From the NCBI GenBank assembly GCA_003244105.1, contig QHBK01000013.1:1-64000 (forward strand): DNA of 64,000 nt, read 5' to 3'. A program made the translations under genes and the position numbers. This DNA comes from Candidatus Eremiobacter antarcticus. Lineage in GTDB: Bacteria; Vulcanimicrobiota; Vulcanimicrobiia; Eremiobacterales; Eremiobacteraceae. Each line of letters begins with the position of its first letter. The stretch's first letter is position 1. This document shows positions 52,069 to 60,648 of the stretch, piece after piece. Below the pieces are notes generated by a model. That model was not told where the DNA came from and ran no database searches. It saw only the letters and a list, made by a program, of their open reading frames with translations.

Positions 52069-53142
52069 ATGATAGGCCCGCGCCCCGCGTTTCAGCCCGC
52101 TGACGCACATCCGTCCTCGGCCGCCCCGCTTGACGAGCGCGCTCCGGCCAAGCATCCGATCGCATCACGCTCCGGCAAAGCGACGATCGTGGCAACGCTG
52201 ATCCCGGTCGTGGTGTTGTTCGCGCTGTGCGTGGGCAGCAGTCATCTTCAGGTTGGCGCGGTGATCCACTCGCTGGTGCATCCCGGCGAGCGCGGCATCG
52301 CGCAGACGATCGTGTGGCAGTTGCGCATGCCGCGCATCGTGCTGGCGCTGCTCGTCGGAGGCGGATTGGGCGTTGCGGGCGCCGCCCTGCAATCACTGTT
52401 CCGCAATGCGCTGGTCGACCCGTACATCACCGGCGTTTCCGGTGGCGCCGCGCTGGCTGCGGCCGCGGGTTTCTCGCTCGGCGCGCCTTTCGTGCTTATA
52501 CCGGCTGCTGCGTTCGGCGGGGGACTGGCCTGTGCGGCCATCGTCGCGCTCGTGGCCGGCAATGAAGCGGCCAACGGCAACTTACGCATTGTGTTGGTGG
52601 GCGTCGCTCTGTCGGCTCTGTGCAGCGCCGTCGTGACGCTCGTCCTCTTGCACGGCGGCCCCAACGGCGGCCTTTCTCTGCTGGCGTGGCTGGCCGGCGG
52701 CATCAACGGGCGCAGCTGGGCCGACGTGGGTTGGTGCGCTGCGTACCTGGGCGCCGGCGTGGCGGCTCTTTTGACGCAGGTGCACGCGTTGAACGCGCTG
52801 CGCCTGGGAACCGTGGCGGCAGCCGGCTTCGGCCTGCGAGTGGAACCTGCGCGCTGGAAAATACTCGCCTCAACGGCCACCGTAACGGCTGCCTGTGTTG
52901 CGGTGAGCGGGGTCGTCGGCTTCGTCGGCTTGATGGTGCCCCACGCCGCCCGCAAGCTTGTCGGCGGGGACGCGCGTTGGCTTTTGACCGCAAGCGCGCT
53001 GTGCGGAGCGGTGCTCGTCGTCATCGCAGATACGGCTGCGCGCACGGTGATGGCGCCTGCCGAGGTCCCGCTCGGAGTGCTGCTCGCCTTCGTCGGCATC
53101 CCGTTTTTCTTGTGGCTCACCCGCCGGCCGGTGGCAGTCTAG
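52069..53142 (+). CDS. btuC: Vitamin B12 ABC transporter permease (FecCD/BtuC family)
   Basis: An inner-membrane permease of about 357 residues with the many hydrophobic segments of FecCD proteins and family blocks RMPRIVLALLVGGGLGVAGAA, ALVDPYITGVSGGAALAA, SGVVGFVGLMVPHAARKLVG and AEVPLGVLLAFVGIPFFLWL. ATG 52069 is fixed by the AGAGGAG ribosome site. Cobalamin as substrate follows from the riboswitch directly upstream, since the family also serves siderophores and heme. The ATPase gene starts two bases after its stop. Confidence 0.9.
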   Translation: MIGPRPAFQPADAHPSSAAPLDERAPAKHPIASRSGKATIVATLIPVVVLFALCVGSSHLQVGAVIHSLVHPGERGIAQTIVWQLRMPRIVLALLVGGGLGVAGAALQSLFRNALVDPYITGVSGGAALAAAAGFSLGAPFVLIPAAAFGGGLACAAIVALVAGNEAANGNLRIVLVGVALSALCSAVVTLVLLHGGPNGGLSLLAWLAGGINGRSWADVGWCAAYLGAGVAALLTQVHALNALRLGTVAAAGFGLRVEPARWKILASTATVTAACVAVSGVVGFVGLMVPHAARKLVGGDARWLLTASALCGAVLVVIADTAARTVMAPAEVPLGVLLAFVGIPFFLWLTRRPVAV

Positions 53143-53143
53143 C

Positions 53144-53917
53144 ATGAAGCCCGCCGCCGCTCTCCATCCGGCCGAGGCGTCGCATCCGATCGCCTTGCGT
53201 GGGCAGCGCCTGCGAGTCGCCTACGATGGCCGGCTCGTGTTCCATGAGGTGGACATAGCGATACCCCGCGGCCATCTCGTCGCCCTCATCGGACCAAACG
53301 GAAGTGGAAAGTCATCTTTGCTGCGCGTGCTGGCCGGCGTGCAAAAGCCCGCCAGCGGCGTGGTGGACGCTTTGAGCCGGGTCGCGCTGATCGTGCCGGC
53401 TGACGCGCCGCCTGGCGACCTGACGCCGACAGACCTGGCGGGCTATGCGTGTTCGGTGAAGCGCAAATGGTGGCAGTGGTCGTTGCCGCCGCACGAGCGC
53501 CGGCTGATCGAGCGCGCGCTGGGCCGCTGCCGGCTCGAGGATCGAGCGAACGAGCCGGTCTGGCGCTTGAGCGCGGGAGAAGTGCAGCGCGCCTGGATGG
53601 CGGCCGCCTTGGCTTGCTCGGCGGAGACGCTCTTGATCGACGAACCCACGACCCATCTCGATTTGCGCTTTCAGATGGAGATTCTGCGCACGTTGCGGGA
53701 GCTCGCAGGCTGCGGGCTGACGATTGTCATGTCGTTGCACGACCTCACGCTTGCCGCGCGCTTCGCCGATTCGATCGCACTTTTGGCGGGCGGACAGCTG
53801 AGCTGCGGAGCGCCGCAGCACATCCTCACCGAAGACTCCCTTGCCCGCGCGTTTGACGTGAGCGTCACGACGTTTCCGCACCCCGCCCAGGGCTACACCA
53901 TATGCGTGCCGTCATGA
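53144..53917 (+). CDS. btuD: Vitamin B12 ABC transporter ATPase
   Basis: A 257-residue ATPase that drives the permease. Walker A is GPNGSGKSSLL and Walker B is ETLLIDEPTTHLD. The signature reads LSAGEVQ in place of LSGGQ, a common change in FecE/BtuD-type ATPases, and the switch His is in VMSLHDLTLAARFAD. It lies between the permease and the receptor in the riboswitch operon, and its stop overlaps an ATG of the receptor gene (ATGA at 53914). Confidence 0.9.
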   Translation: MKPAAALHPAEASHPIALRGQRLRVAYDGRLVFHEVDIAIPRGHLVALIGPNGSGKSSLLRVLAGVQKPASGVVDALSRVALIVPADAPPGDLTPTDLAGYACSVKRKWWQWSLPPHERRLIERALGRCRLEDRANEPVWRLSAGEVQRAWMAAALACSAETLLIDEPTTHLDLRFQMEILRTLRELAGCGLTIVMSLHDLTLAARFADSIALLAGGQLSCGAPQHILTEDSLARAFDVSVTTFPHPAQGYTICVPS

Positions 53918-55917
53918 AGGCGACGTGCGATGGAGCGGGGACCGGCGTCCGCAACGCGCTCCTGGCATGCATCAGCGTCGCTATCCTCATAGCTTCGCAG
54001 CCTGCCCGCGCAGCCGGTGCTCCCAGCGGGGCGCGGCCGCAGCCGAGCGCAACAGCAACGGCGCAACCGTCGCCTGCACCAACGCCCGCTCCGAAGGCGA
54101 CGGTGCTGAAGAAGATCGACTCCATCGTGGTGACGGCGCAACGGCACCCGACCGCACTTTCCGACACGCCGCGCGAGAACTACCTGCTCCTCGAGGCGGA
54201 CCTCGAGCGGGTGGGAGCCCGCACGGCTGCGGACGCGTTGCGGTTCATACCGGCAGCGGTCGTGCAGCAGTATGGAGCCGCGGGTTCCCTGCAAACGGCA
54301 GCTCTGCGCGGGGCTAGCTCAGCCCAGACCCTCGTGCTGATCGACGGGCGCCCTGCGAACGAAGCGGACACCGGTCTCTTCGACTTTTCATCCATCCCCG
54401 CGGATTCCGTCCAGCGGCTCGAAATCGTCGAGGGCGGATCCTCGACGCTCTATGGAAGCGCGGCCATCGGTGGCGTCATCAACATCCTCACCAAGCAGCC
54501 CGGCGCCACGACACACGTGGACAGCGGCATGGAGCTCGGATACCGCGGCGCATTCACGCGTCGAATAGCTTTGGATCTCGGACGGCGCAATGGAGTCGCC
54601 GCGCGCGTCGATGGGTCTGCCGTCTCTGCGGACGACGCGTTCGACTATCCGGCGCTTCCCGGTTTGGAGGCCGCAGGCACGAGGAGCAATGACGACGCCA
54701 AGATCCGGCACGCCGGCCTCACAGTGAGCGGTCCGCTCGGTGCCATGTCGGCGACGGCCGCGTTCGGCGTTGACACAAGCGCTGTCGGATCTCCAGGCAG
54801 CGTCTTCTTCGCAAGCTCCCTCGCTAGACAGCAGCGCGTGTACCAACGATCGGCCCTCGATCTCTCGGCGCCGGCTTGGCGCGGCACCGTGAGCCTGCAA
54901 CTGTATGCGGACGGAAAGCGCCTGCATTTCTACGACCCGACGCAGCCGTTTGCGCTCGACACGCTGGCGACCGGCATCACGCGCGGCGCAGGCATTCGCA
55001 CGACCCAGGCGCTCGACCGTCGCAATCTGCTGACGGCCGGGTTCGACAGCAGAGCGGACGTCGCGACGTTTTCATCAGCGTTCTCCGGAGCTCCAGCCGC
55101 ACCGGCCGCCGTGGTGCGCGATGCGACGGACGCATGGTACGTACAAGACGAGATGCACGCGCCGCAAGCGCCCTTCACCGCGACCCTCGGCTGGCGCCAC
55201 GAAAGCATCCAAGGCACCAGCGGCGCGACCGTTCCGTCTGTGGGCCTGCTCGAGCGGCTGGGACCGCACGCGGATGCCCAGGCGAATTACGCGCGCGCCT
55301 TCCACACGCCGTCGTTGGACGACCGCTACTATCCGGGATTTGGCGACCCGTCGCTGCAGCCCGAGTACAGCGCCACGTTCGACGTCGGCTTGCGCAGTCA
55401 CCGCGACAACAGGACGGCGTCTTTGACCTACTTCGGCTCGGACACGAACAATCTCATCGTGAACGTGCCGATCGACTCGTTCGGCGATTTAAAACCGTAT
55501 AACGTGAATAGGGCCAGAGTCCGCGGCGTGAGCGCCGCTCTCGAGGCGACTGTCGGCGGGGTGTGCGCCAACATAAGCTACAGCGACTACCTGACGGCTG
55601 CCGACCTCACTGCTGGGAAGCCGATGCGCCTTGCGTACCGGCCGACGGCGACAGCGAGCGCCCAGCTGTCGCAACGGCTCGGTGGCCTTGAGTACGGTCT
55701 GACCGGCGCCTTCGTCGGCAAGCGGTTCGCCGACGCCGCCAACACGCGGCTGTTGCCTGCCTATCTTCTCGGCGGCGCGTATGTGCGGGCGGCCATGCGC
55801 ACGCTGAGCATAACACTGCGAGCCGAAAATCTCGGCAACAACCATCACGCGGAAGACGTCTTCGGCTATCCGGTCGTCGGCTCGTCGCTTTCTGTTCGCA
55901 TCTCAACAGTCCCATGA
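53902..55917 (+). CDS. TonB-dependent outer-membrane receptor (BtuB-like)
   Basis: A 671-residue outer-membrane transporter. A signal (NALLACISVAILIASQPARA) and a Pro/Ala linker are followed by a TonB-box-like stretch (KIDSIVVTAQRHP). The plug domain has RTAADALRFIPAAVVQQ, VLIDGRPANEAD and VEGGSSTLYGSAAIGGVINILTK, and a beta-barrel runs to the end. Position in the cobalamin-riboswitch operon points to B12 or a cobamide as cargo. The start may be ATG 53902 or ATG 53914; the latter overlaps the ATPase stop by four bases. Together with btuC/D/F it gives a complete import route through both membranes. Confidence 0.9.
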   Translation: MRAVMKATCDGAGTGVRNALLACISVAILIASQPARAAGAPSGARPQPSATATAQPSPAPTPAPKATVLKKIDSIVVTAQRHPTALSDTPRENYLLLEADLERVGARTAADALRFIPAAVVQQYGAAGSLQTAALRGASSAQTLVLIDGRPANEADTGLFDFSSIPADSVQRLEIVEGGSSTLYGSAAIGGVINILTKQPGATTHVDSGMELGYRGAFTRRIALDLGRRNGVAARVDGSAVSADDAFDYPALPGLEAAGTRSNDDAKIRHAGLTVSGPLGAMSATAAFGVDTSAVGSPGSVFFASSLARQQRVYQRSALDLSAPAWRGTVSLQLYADGKRLHFYDPTQPFALDTLATGITRGAGIRTTQALDRRNLLTAGFDSRADVATFSSAFSGAPAAPAAVVRDATDAWYVQDEMHAPQAPFTATLGWRHESIQGTSGATVPSVGLLERLGPHADAQANYARAFHTPSLDDRYYPGFGDPSLQPEYSATFDVGLRSHRDNRTASLTYFGSDTNNLIVNVPIDSFGDLKPYNVNRARVRGVSAALEATVGGVCANISYSDYLTAADLTAGKPMRLAYRPTATASAQLSQRLGGLEYGLTGAFVGKRFADAANTRLLPAYLLGGAYVRAAMRTLSITLRAENLGNNHHAEDVFGYPVVGSSLSVRISTVP

Positions 55918-56798
55918 TGGCTGTCCGCCGCCTGCGCACGAAGCGCGCGCCTCGCGCAAGAAGCGTTGCGGTCGGCGTATGCCTGCTCGCGCTTACAGCC
56001 TGTGTCGTGTGCCGGCTCCCGGCGCTCGCGAAGCGACTGGAGCCTTCCGCCCGAATCGTATCGCTTGCGCCGTCCCTCACCGAGATCGCTTTCGCCATCG
56101 GCTGCGGACCGCAGCTCGTCGCCGACACGATCTACGACGACTACCCCGAGCAGGCGCGCAGGCTGCCTCACGTCGCGGATCTGGTCCAGGCGGACCTCGA
56201 GGCGATCGCCGCTCTTCACCCGACGGTCGTGTTGGCTCTGCACGACCAAGAGCAGGAAGCGGAGCCTATCCGCGCGCGCTTGCAGATCGGCGTTGAGTAC
56301 CTGCCAAACCGCCGGCTGGATGACCTCTTCATCGATATCGACCGCGTTGGCCGCGCGTGCAGCCGGACAGACGCGGCGCACGCCCTGGCGCAGTCCTTGC
56401 GAGTTAAGCTGCGAGCAGTCGCGGCGCGCACGAGCCACACGCAGCACCGGCCGCGCGTCTTCTTTCTATTGGATCTGCCGGGGTTCACGGCGGGCCGGGG
56501 CAGCTTCATCGGTGATCTGATCAGCCTGGCCGGCGGCGTCAACGTCGCCGGCGGCATCGCTCAGCCGTACCCCAATGTCACTGCCGAGTGGCTGTTGCAG
56601 GCGGATCCCGACATCATCATCGTCTCGCGCGCCACGCCGTTTGGGCCCGACGTCCGCAACTCGGCGCCGTGGAAGAGCACGCACGCCGTGCAACAGGGCC
56701 GCGTGTTCAGGCCGCCAAGCGACGACGTCCTGCAGCGCAACGGCCCGCGCATCGTCTCAGGCTTGGCGTGGCTTGCTTCGGCCTTCCGCTCGCGCTAA
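55914..56798 (+). CDS. btuF: Periplasmic cobalamin-binding protein (BtuF-like)
   Basis: A 294-residue binding protein with an Arg-rich start, a signal (VAVGVCLLALTACVVCRLPALA) and the two-lobed type III fold seen in BtuF. Family blocks are RIVSLAPSLTEIAFAIG, HPTVVLALHDQEQEAEPI, LAGGVNVAGG and LLQADPDIIIVS. The ATGATG start at 55914 overlaps the receptor stop. It is the last gene of the riboswitch operon and should pass cobalamin to BtuCD. Confidence 0.88.
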   Translation: MMAVRRLRTKRAPRARSVAVGVCLLALTACVVCRLPALAKRLEPSARIVSLAPSLTEIAFAIGCGPQLVADTIYDDYPEQARRLPHVADLVQADLEAIAALHPTVVLALHDQEQEAEPIRARLQIGVEYLPNRRLDDLFIDIDRVGRACSRTDAAHALAQSLRVKLRAVAARTSHTQHRPRVFFLLDLPGFTAGRGSFIGDLISLAGGVNVAGGIAQPYPNVTAEWLLQADPDIIIVSRATPFGPDVRNSAPWKSTHAVQQGRVFRPPSDDVLQRNGPRIVSGLAWLASAFRSR

Positions 56799-56831
56799 GG
56801 CGGGCCGGCGCGGGTTCGTCAAGGAGTGAGC

Positions 56832-57179
56832 TCACGACCGCGGTAAATGGCTGCCGCGCTTTCCGTGCTTTGGCGGATGGACGGGCGGCGCGTCTTCGTG
56901 CACGGTGAGATCCTCCAGCCGAAAAAAGACGATGCGCGAGCCGTCATCGAAGCCGACCTTCACGAGCGGGTTCGCGCGCAAGGACCCCGGGACGATCGCA
57001 TGAACGCGCCCCGTCTTGCCGGCGCATGTGTGATGGATCGCCTGGAAGTACGACGGTGCCGGTTCCTTGTCGATCACGCTGACCGTGCGGCCGACCAGCG
57101 CGCGTGAACCGGCCTGCGCGGTCTGCGCCTCCACACCGGTCCGTGACTTTTTACGTTGAGAGGTGTCCTCGGAATCCAT
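56832..57179 (-). CDS. Unknown small protein
   Basis: A 115-residue hydrophilic protein with a basic, probably loose N terminus (DTSQRKKSRTG) and a central beta-rich part (GKTGRVHAIVPG..LVKVGFDDGSRIVFFRLEDLTV) that resembles small SH3-like barrels. No family recognised. Its ATG at 57179 shares bases with the divergent ATG at 57178, so one of the starts is probably internal; GTG within TGVEAQ is an option here. Confidence 0.55.
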   Translation of the reverse strand: MDSEDTSQRKKSRTGVEAQTAQAGSRALVGRTVSVIDKEPAPSYFQAIHHTCAGKTGRVHAIVPGSLRANPLVKVGFDDGSRIVFFRLEDLTVHEDAPPVHPPKHGKRGSHLPRS

Positions 57180-57777
57180 GACCGCACACTTACATCCGGC
57201 GGTTGAGCAACCTTTGAGCTCAGTCTCAGACGGCGTGATCGGTTGTATCTACCAACAGGAAGATCAGCTCGTCGCGGCCGTCAACGCGCTCGCGGAGCGC
57301 TCGGTGCCGTTCAGCGCGATGCGGATCGGGCCCTCGCACAACCCGGCAGCGCAAAGGGTCGCGCAGCGAACGGGCATCCAGCCCGATCTCGACGGGTCCG
57401 ATCCCTTGCGGGGCCTTGCAGGGTTGCGGGCTGAAGGCGACAGCCGAATGGCGGTCGATCGCGGCGGATTGCTCGGGGCCGGCATCGGCGCCTTGGCCGG
57501 CATGGCGGCGTCTTTGACACCGCTGCGCTCGCTGGTCCCGGTGGCGCAGGGCCAAGCGCTCGCAGACATCCTGATTTGTTTTGTCTTGGGTGCCATCGTC
57601 GGTTCGATTTGGGGCAGCGCGCTCTGCGCTCAATCGTCGACGCATGCTGGATTCCGGCTCATCGACGGGATGCAAGAGGGCGGCCTTGCGATCGTCGTGC
57701 AAGCGCCGCGGGCGCGCATGGGCGAGATCGAGGCGATGTTGCAGTCGGCTGGCGGCGCGGGCATGACGCGCGCATGA
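57178..57777 (+). CDS. Membrane protein of unknown function
   Basis: A protein of 199 residues with a small N-terminal domain (VIGCIYQQEDQLVAAVNALAERSVPFSAMRIG) resembling regulatory ferredoxin-like folds, and two central hydrophobic segments (LLGAGIGALAGMAASL, LADILICFVLGAIVGSIWGSAL). The C terminus looks like a second copy of the small fold (GGLAIVVQAPRARMGEIEAMLQSAG). This order occurs in general-stress-type membrane proteins. Name and role are not established. Start ATG 57178 overlaps the opposite gene's start; an ATG at 57163 is also in frame. Confidence 0.62.
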   Translation: MTAHLHPAVEQPLSSVSDGVIGCIYQQEDQLVAAVNALAERSVPFSAMRIGPSHNPAAQRVAQRTGIQPDLDGSDPLRGLAGLRAEGDSRMAVDRGGLLGAGIGALAGMAASLTPLRSLVPVAQGQALADILICFVLGAIVGSIWGSALCAQSSTHAGFRLIDGMQEGGLAIVVQAPRARMGEIEAMLQSAGGAGMTRA

Positions 57778-57850
57778 GCGCGATCGTCGCGGCAGGATTG
57801 AAGGCGCGCAGCGGGTAACGGGCGGACACCATTTTGGGGAGGAGACAAGC

Positions 57851-58315
57851 GTGAAACATGTGACGGCTGTTCTTAGCGTGCTCATCGCGTCGGCATTGTT
57901 GGTTGCCGCATGCTCCAAGAACAATCAAGAGTCGTCGAGCACGACGACGTCGGAATCGCCCGGGCCGACAGCTGCAGCGATGTCGGAGTCTCCGCCCGCG
58001 GAGTCACCCAGGGCCGCCACTCATGGAGTGGCGCTTCCAATTCCGCCCTCCAAGCTTCCGAACGCAAGCGTGCCCGCCGGCAACGCGAGCGCCGGATCGA
58101 AAGTATTTTCCGCCAACTGTGCGAGTTGCCACGGCGAAGGCGGCAAGAACGGTCAAGTAGGCCCGACCCTGTACGGCACCGGATTGAAAGCTGGTCAAGT
58201 CGCGTACATGGTGCGCAACCCGCAAGGCGTCGACAAGAGTTCGGGCATGCCCAAACTTCCCTTGACCGCGAAAGAGGTAGCGGACGTCTCGGCCTACGTC
58301 GCCTCTCTGAAGTAA
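57851..58315 (+). CDS. Cytochrome c lipoprotein
   Basis: A 154-residue monoheme cytochrome. The signal ends in a lipobox (LIASALLVAACSK), so the mature protein is lipid anchored. A Ser/Thr/Pro-rich linker of about 50 residues follows, then a class I cytochrome c domain with the heme motif CASCH (CxxCH) and the distal Met in GMPKLPL, closing with EVADVSAYVASL. GTG 57851 is supported by GGAGGAG nine bases upstream. Likely an electron carrier on the periplasmic face. No oxidase genes adjoin it. Confidence 0.9.
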   Translation: MKHVTAVLSVLIASALLVAACSKNNQESSSTTTSESPGPTAAAMSESPPAESPRAATHGVALPIPPSKLPNASVPAGNASAGSKVFSANCASCHGEGGKNGQVGPTLYGTGLKAGQVAYMVRNPQGVDKSSGMPKLPLTAKEVADVSAYVASLK

Positions 58316-58418
58316 GATCGCAACGGCACATACTTTTTTTCACGCGGGCGCGACGTTGCGCGAGCGGCGCGTCCGTGCGTTCACCGTGGGCTTCACTTCT
58401 CAACGGCAGTAGGCGGCG

Positions 58419-59849
58419 ATGGCCGTCAACCTCATCTGGTTTCGCCGCGATCTGCGGCTTCATGACCATCCGGCTCTGACCGCAGCCCGCGCGCGCGGCG
58501 CGCAAGTGTACGCGGTGTTTTGCTTGTCAGAACTCGACGCGCTCAACGCGCGTCAGCGCGCCTTTGTGATCGCGACCCTGCGGCTGCTTCGCCAGACCCT
58601 CGACCGTCTCGACGCCTCGCTCACGCTGCTCCCCGGGGACGCTCCGGTTGCCCTGAGCGCAGCCGCGCTGCGGCTCGGCGCTTCTCACGTGTACTGCACG
58701 AGCGCCGGCGGCCGAGAGCGGATCGCCCAAGACCGTGCCGCCCAAGCCTTGCGTCTGAAGGGCATCCGGCTGTGCACGGAAAGCGGTTCGCTCGTGCACG
58801 ATCCGGATGCGGTGGCCGACCGCAAGCAAGCCGCCGGAGAAGGCTATCGCATCTTTCCGCCGTTCTACGACGCTTGGAAAGCGCTCCCGGTCGTCCGCCC
58901 ATTGCCGCAGACCGCTCCCAACGCTCGCGACGCCGATCCTGGCCCTTTGCCGTCCGGCGCGCTCGCAAACATCGGAGTCGGTGAGAGCCACGCTTGGGAT
59001 TTGCTGCAGCGTTTCTTGGCGGGGCGCGCTGCCGACTATGCGACCAACAGCGAATATCCGGGAAGGCCGGCTACCTCGGAACTGGCGCCCTATCTGCGCT
59101 TCGGCGTGTTGAGTTCGCGTGCCGTCTACCACGCCGTCGCCGAGCGCATGAGCCGCTCATGGACGCTTGCGCAGGAGCGCTCGTCCATGGAGGCGTTTTT
59201 GCGCCGGCTGGCCCAGCGAGATTTTTTCGCTCAGTTGGCGCATTACGCGCCGCGCATGCACGACGAGCCGTTGCAAGCCAAGATGCGCGGTTTTTCTTGG
59301 TCGCATGATGCGCACTTCGTCCGAGCATGGGAAACCGGCATGACCGGCTACCCGTTCGTGGACGCTGCCATGCGGCAGCTCCAGGCGGAGGGTCACGTCC
59401 ATCAACGGGCCGCGGTGTGTGCCGCCTCGTTTTGCGTCTGCGATCTCGGGCTCGATTGGCGAATCGGGCGCGATATCTGGATGCGCGAGCTGCTGGAAGC
59501 CGACGATGCGCAGTGCGACGGAAATTGGCAGCATATCGCGGGCATCGGATCAGACCAAGCCGCGTATCCTCGTATCTATAACCCTGTTCGGCAAGCGCAG
59601 ATCTTCGACTCGCAGGCCACTTACGTGCGGCGCTATTGCCGTGAGTTGTCGCGTTTGCCCACGCAGGCGGCCTTGGCGCCCTGGCGGCTCGAACGCCAGC
59701 AGCAGACAGAACTGGGCTTTTTCACCCCGGACCAGTATCCGGCGCCGATCGTCGATCACAACCTCGTAGCGCGCGGTTTCTTAGCGCGGTATCAGGCCTA
59801 CCGCAATCGCTCCGAGCAGGCCGGAGCACGCGCAGCAGAGTCAGGTTGA
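58419..59849 (+). CDS. phrB: Deoxyribodipyrimidine photolyase
   Basis: A light-driven repair enzyme for UV-induced pyrimidine dimers, 476 residues. The N-terminal antenna-binding domain starts LIWFRRDLRLHDHPAL. The C-terminal FAD domain shows TSELAPYLRFGVLSSR, the TGYPFVDAAMRQL block, and NWQHIAGIGSDQAAYPRIYNP. These match class I CPD photolyase/cryptochromes. I cannot exclude a cryptochrome function. It lies 103 bases behind the cytochrome gene, and no LexA box is seen in that gap. Confidence 0.92.
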   Translation: MAVNLIWFRRDLRLHDHPALTAARARGAQVYAVFCLSELDALNARQRAFVIATLRLLRQTLDRLDASLTLLPGDAPVALSAAALRLGASHVYCTSAGGRERIAQDRAAQALRLKGIRLCTESGSLVHDPDAVADRKQAAGEGYRIFPPFYDAWKALPVVRPLPQTAPNARDADPGPLPSGALANIGVGESHAWDLLQRFLAGRAADYATNSEYPGRPATSELAPYLRFGVLSSRAVYHAVAERMSRSWTLAQERSSMEAFLRRLAQRDFFAQLAHYAPRMHDEPLQAKMRGFSWSHDAHFVRAWETGMTGYPFVDAAMRQLQAEGHVHQRAAVCAASFCVCDLGLDWRIGRDIWMRELLEADDAQCDGNWQHIAGIGSDQAAYPRIYNPVRQAQIFDSQATYVRRYCRELSRLPTQAALAPWRLERQQQTELGFFTPDQYPAPIVDHNLVARGFLARYQAYRNRSEQAGARAAESG

Positions 59850-59862
59850 GGGTTTTGATCCT

Positions 59863-60501
59863 CTACGTGTCGGCATAGCGTCGCGCATACTCGGCGGCCA
59901 AGGGCACTCGCGTCATGTGACCGCCGTACGCTCGCACGGCCAGATACAGATCCAGGATGAACCACGCCGGCAAGAGCAGCGGCAGCACGAGACCGCTCTG
60001 CCAGCCTACCACGGGCAACGCTGCTGCGCCAGAGTAGACGATGTAGGCCGCCACCCCCAACGCGTTGACGAACAAGGCCTGCAACGCGTGGTAACGCACG
60101 AACTGCGGATGTTTCCCGCGCAGGACGAGAAGCAAGAGGGCGAGAGGCCACAGCGGATAGCACAGCGCTGACAGCAGCCGGTCCTCGCTCGGCGGATCTA
60201 CGGCAGGCTCAGCCGCCGCCTGCGTAACGCTCGCGCTGTTGTTCGCGTGCGAGGCTCCGTTGCTGACCGTCGAAGCCGTTGCGGTGGCAGCGCCCGTGAA
60301 ACGATCGCTTGCAAAGCGCCCCGCGGATTGCGACTGCGAGCCCGCGGTCTCGACCTTGACCTCCAACGGCCCTCGTCGCATCGCGCGGCCGAGCCTGCAG
60401 CCGGGGCACAAAGAGTCGACGGCGCATGTCGCACAGATCTCGTGGCCGCAGTCGGTGCAGCGCGTCAGCGTCGGAACTTTCGGATGATAGTAGCAACTCA
60501 T
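59863..60501 (-). CDS. Zinc-ribbon membrane protein (B-box-like plus DUF4870-like)
   Basis: A 212-residue protein. Its N terminus binds metal through paired Cys and His residues (YYHPKVPTLTRCTDCGHEICATCA, then LCPGCRLG), similar to B-box zinc fingers found in bacterial membrane proteins. A Ser/Ala linker leads to a membrane domain (PLWPLALLLLVL, HALQALFVNALGVAAYIVY, LVLPLLLPAWFILDLYLAVRAY). The segment H-PQFVRYHALQALF is typical of DUF4870-type proteins. AAAGGTG precedes the ATG. Function is unknown. It diverges from the ABC exporter. Confidence 0.78.
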   Translation of the reverse strand: MSCYYHPKVPTLTRCTDCGHEICATCAVDSLCPGCRLGRAMRRGPLEVKVETAGSQSQSAGRFASDRFTGAATATASTVSNGASHANNSASVTQAAAEPAVDPPSEDRLLSALCYPLWPLALLLLVLRGKHPQFVRYHALQALFVNALGVAAYIVYSGAAALPVVGWQSGLVLPLLLPAWFILDLYLAVRAYGGHMTRVPLAAEYARRYADT

Positions 60502-60648
60502 CTTTTTTCACCTTTCGGCCGGGCGACCGCCGATCGACGGACTGCTCGCCGCGGTCATGGGGGAGTACCGGCATCGCGGCGCCTTTGTTTCACGCGCATG
60601 GCGCGCCGGGGGATTTCATATCCGGCGGGGGAAACTACGAGCGCGCCC

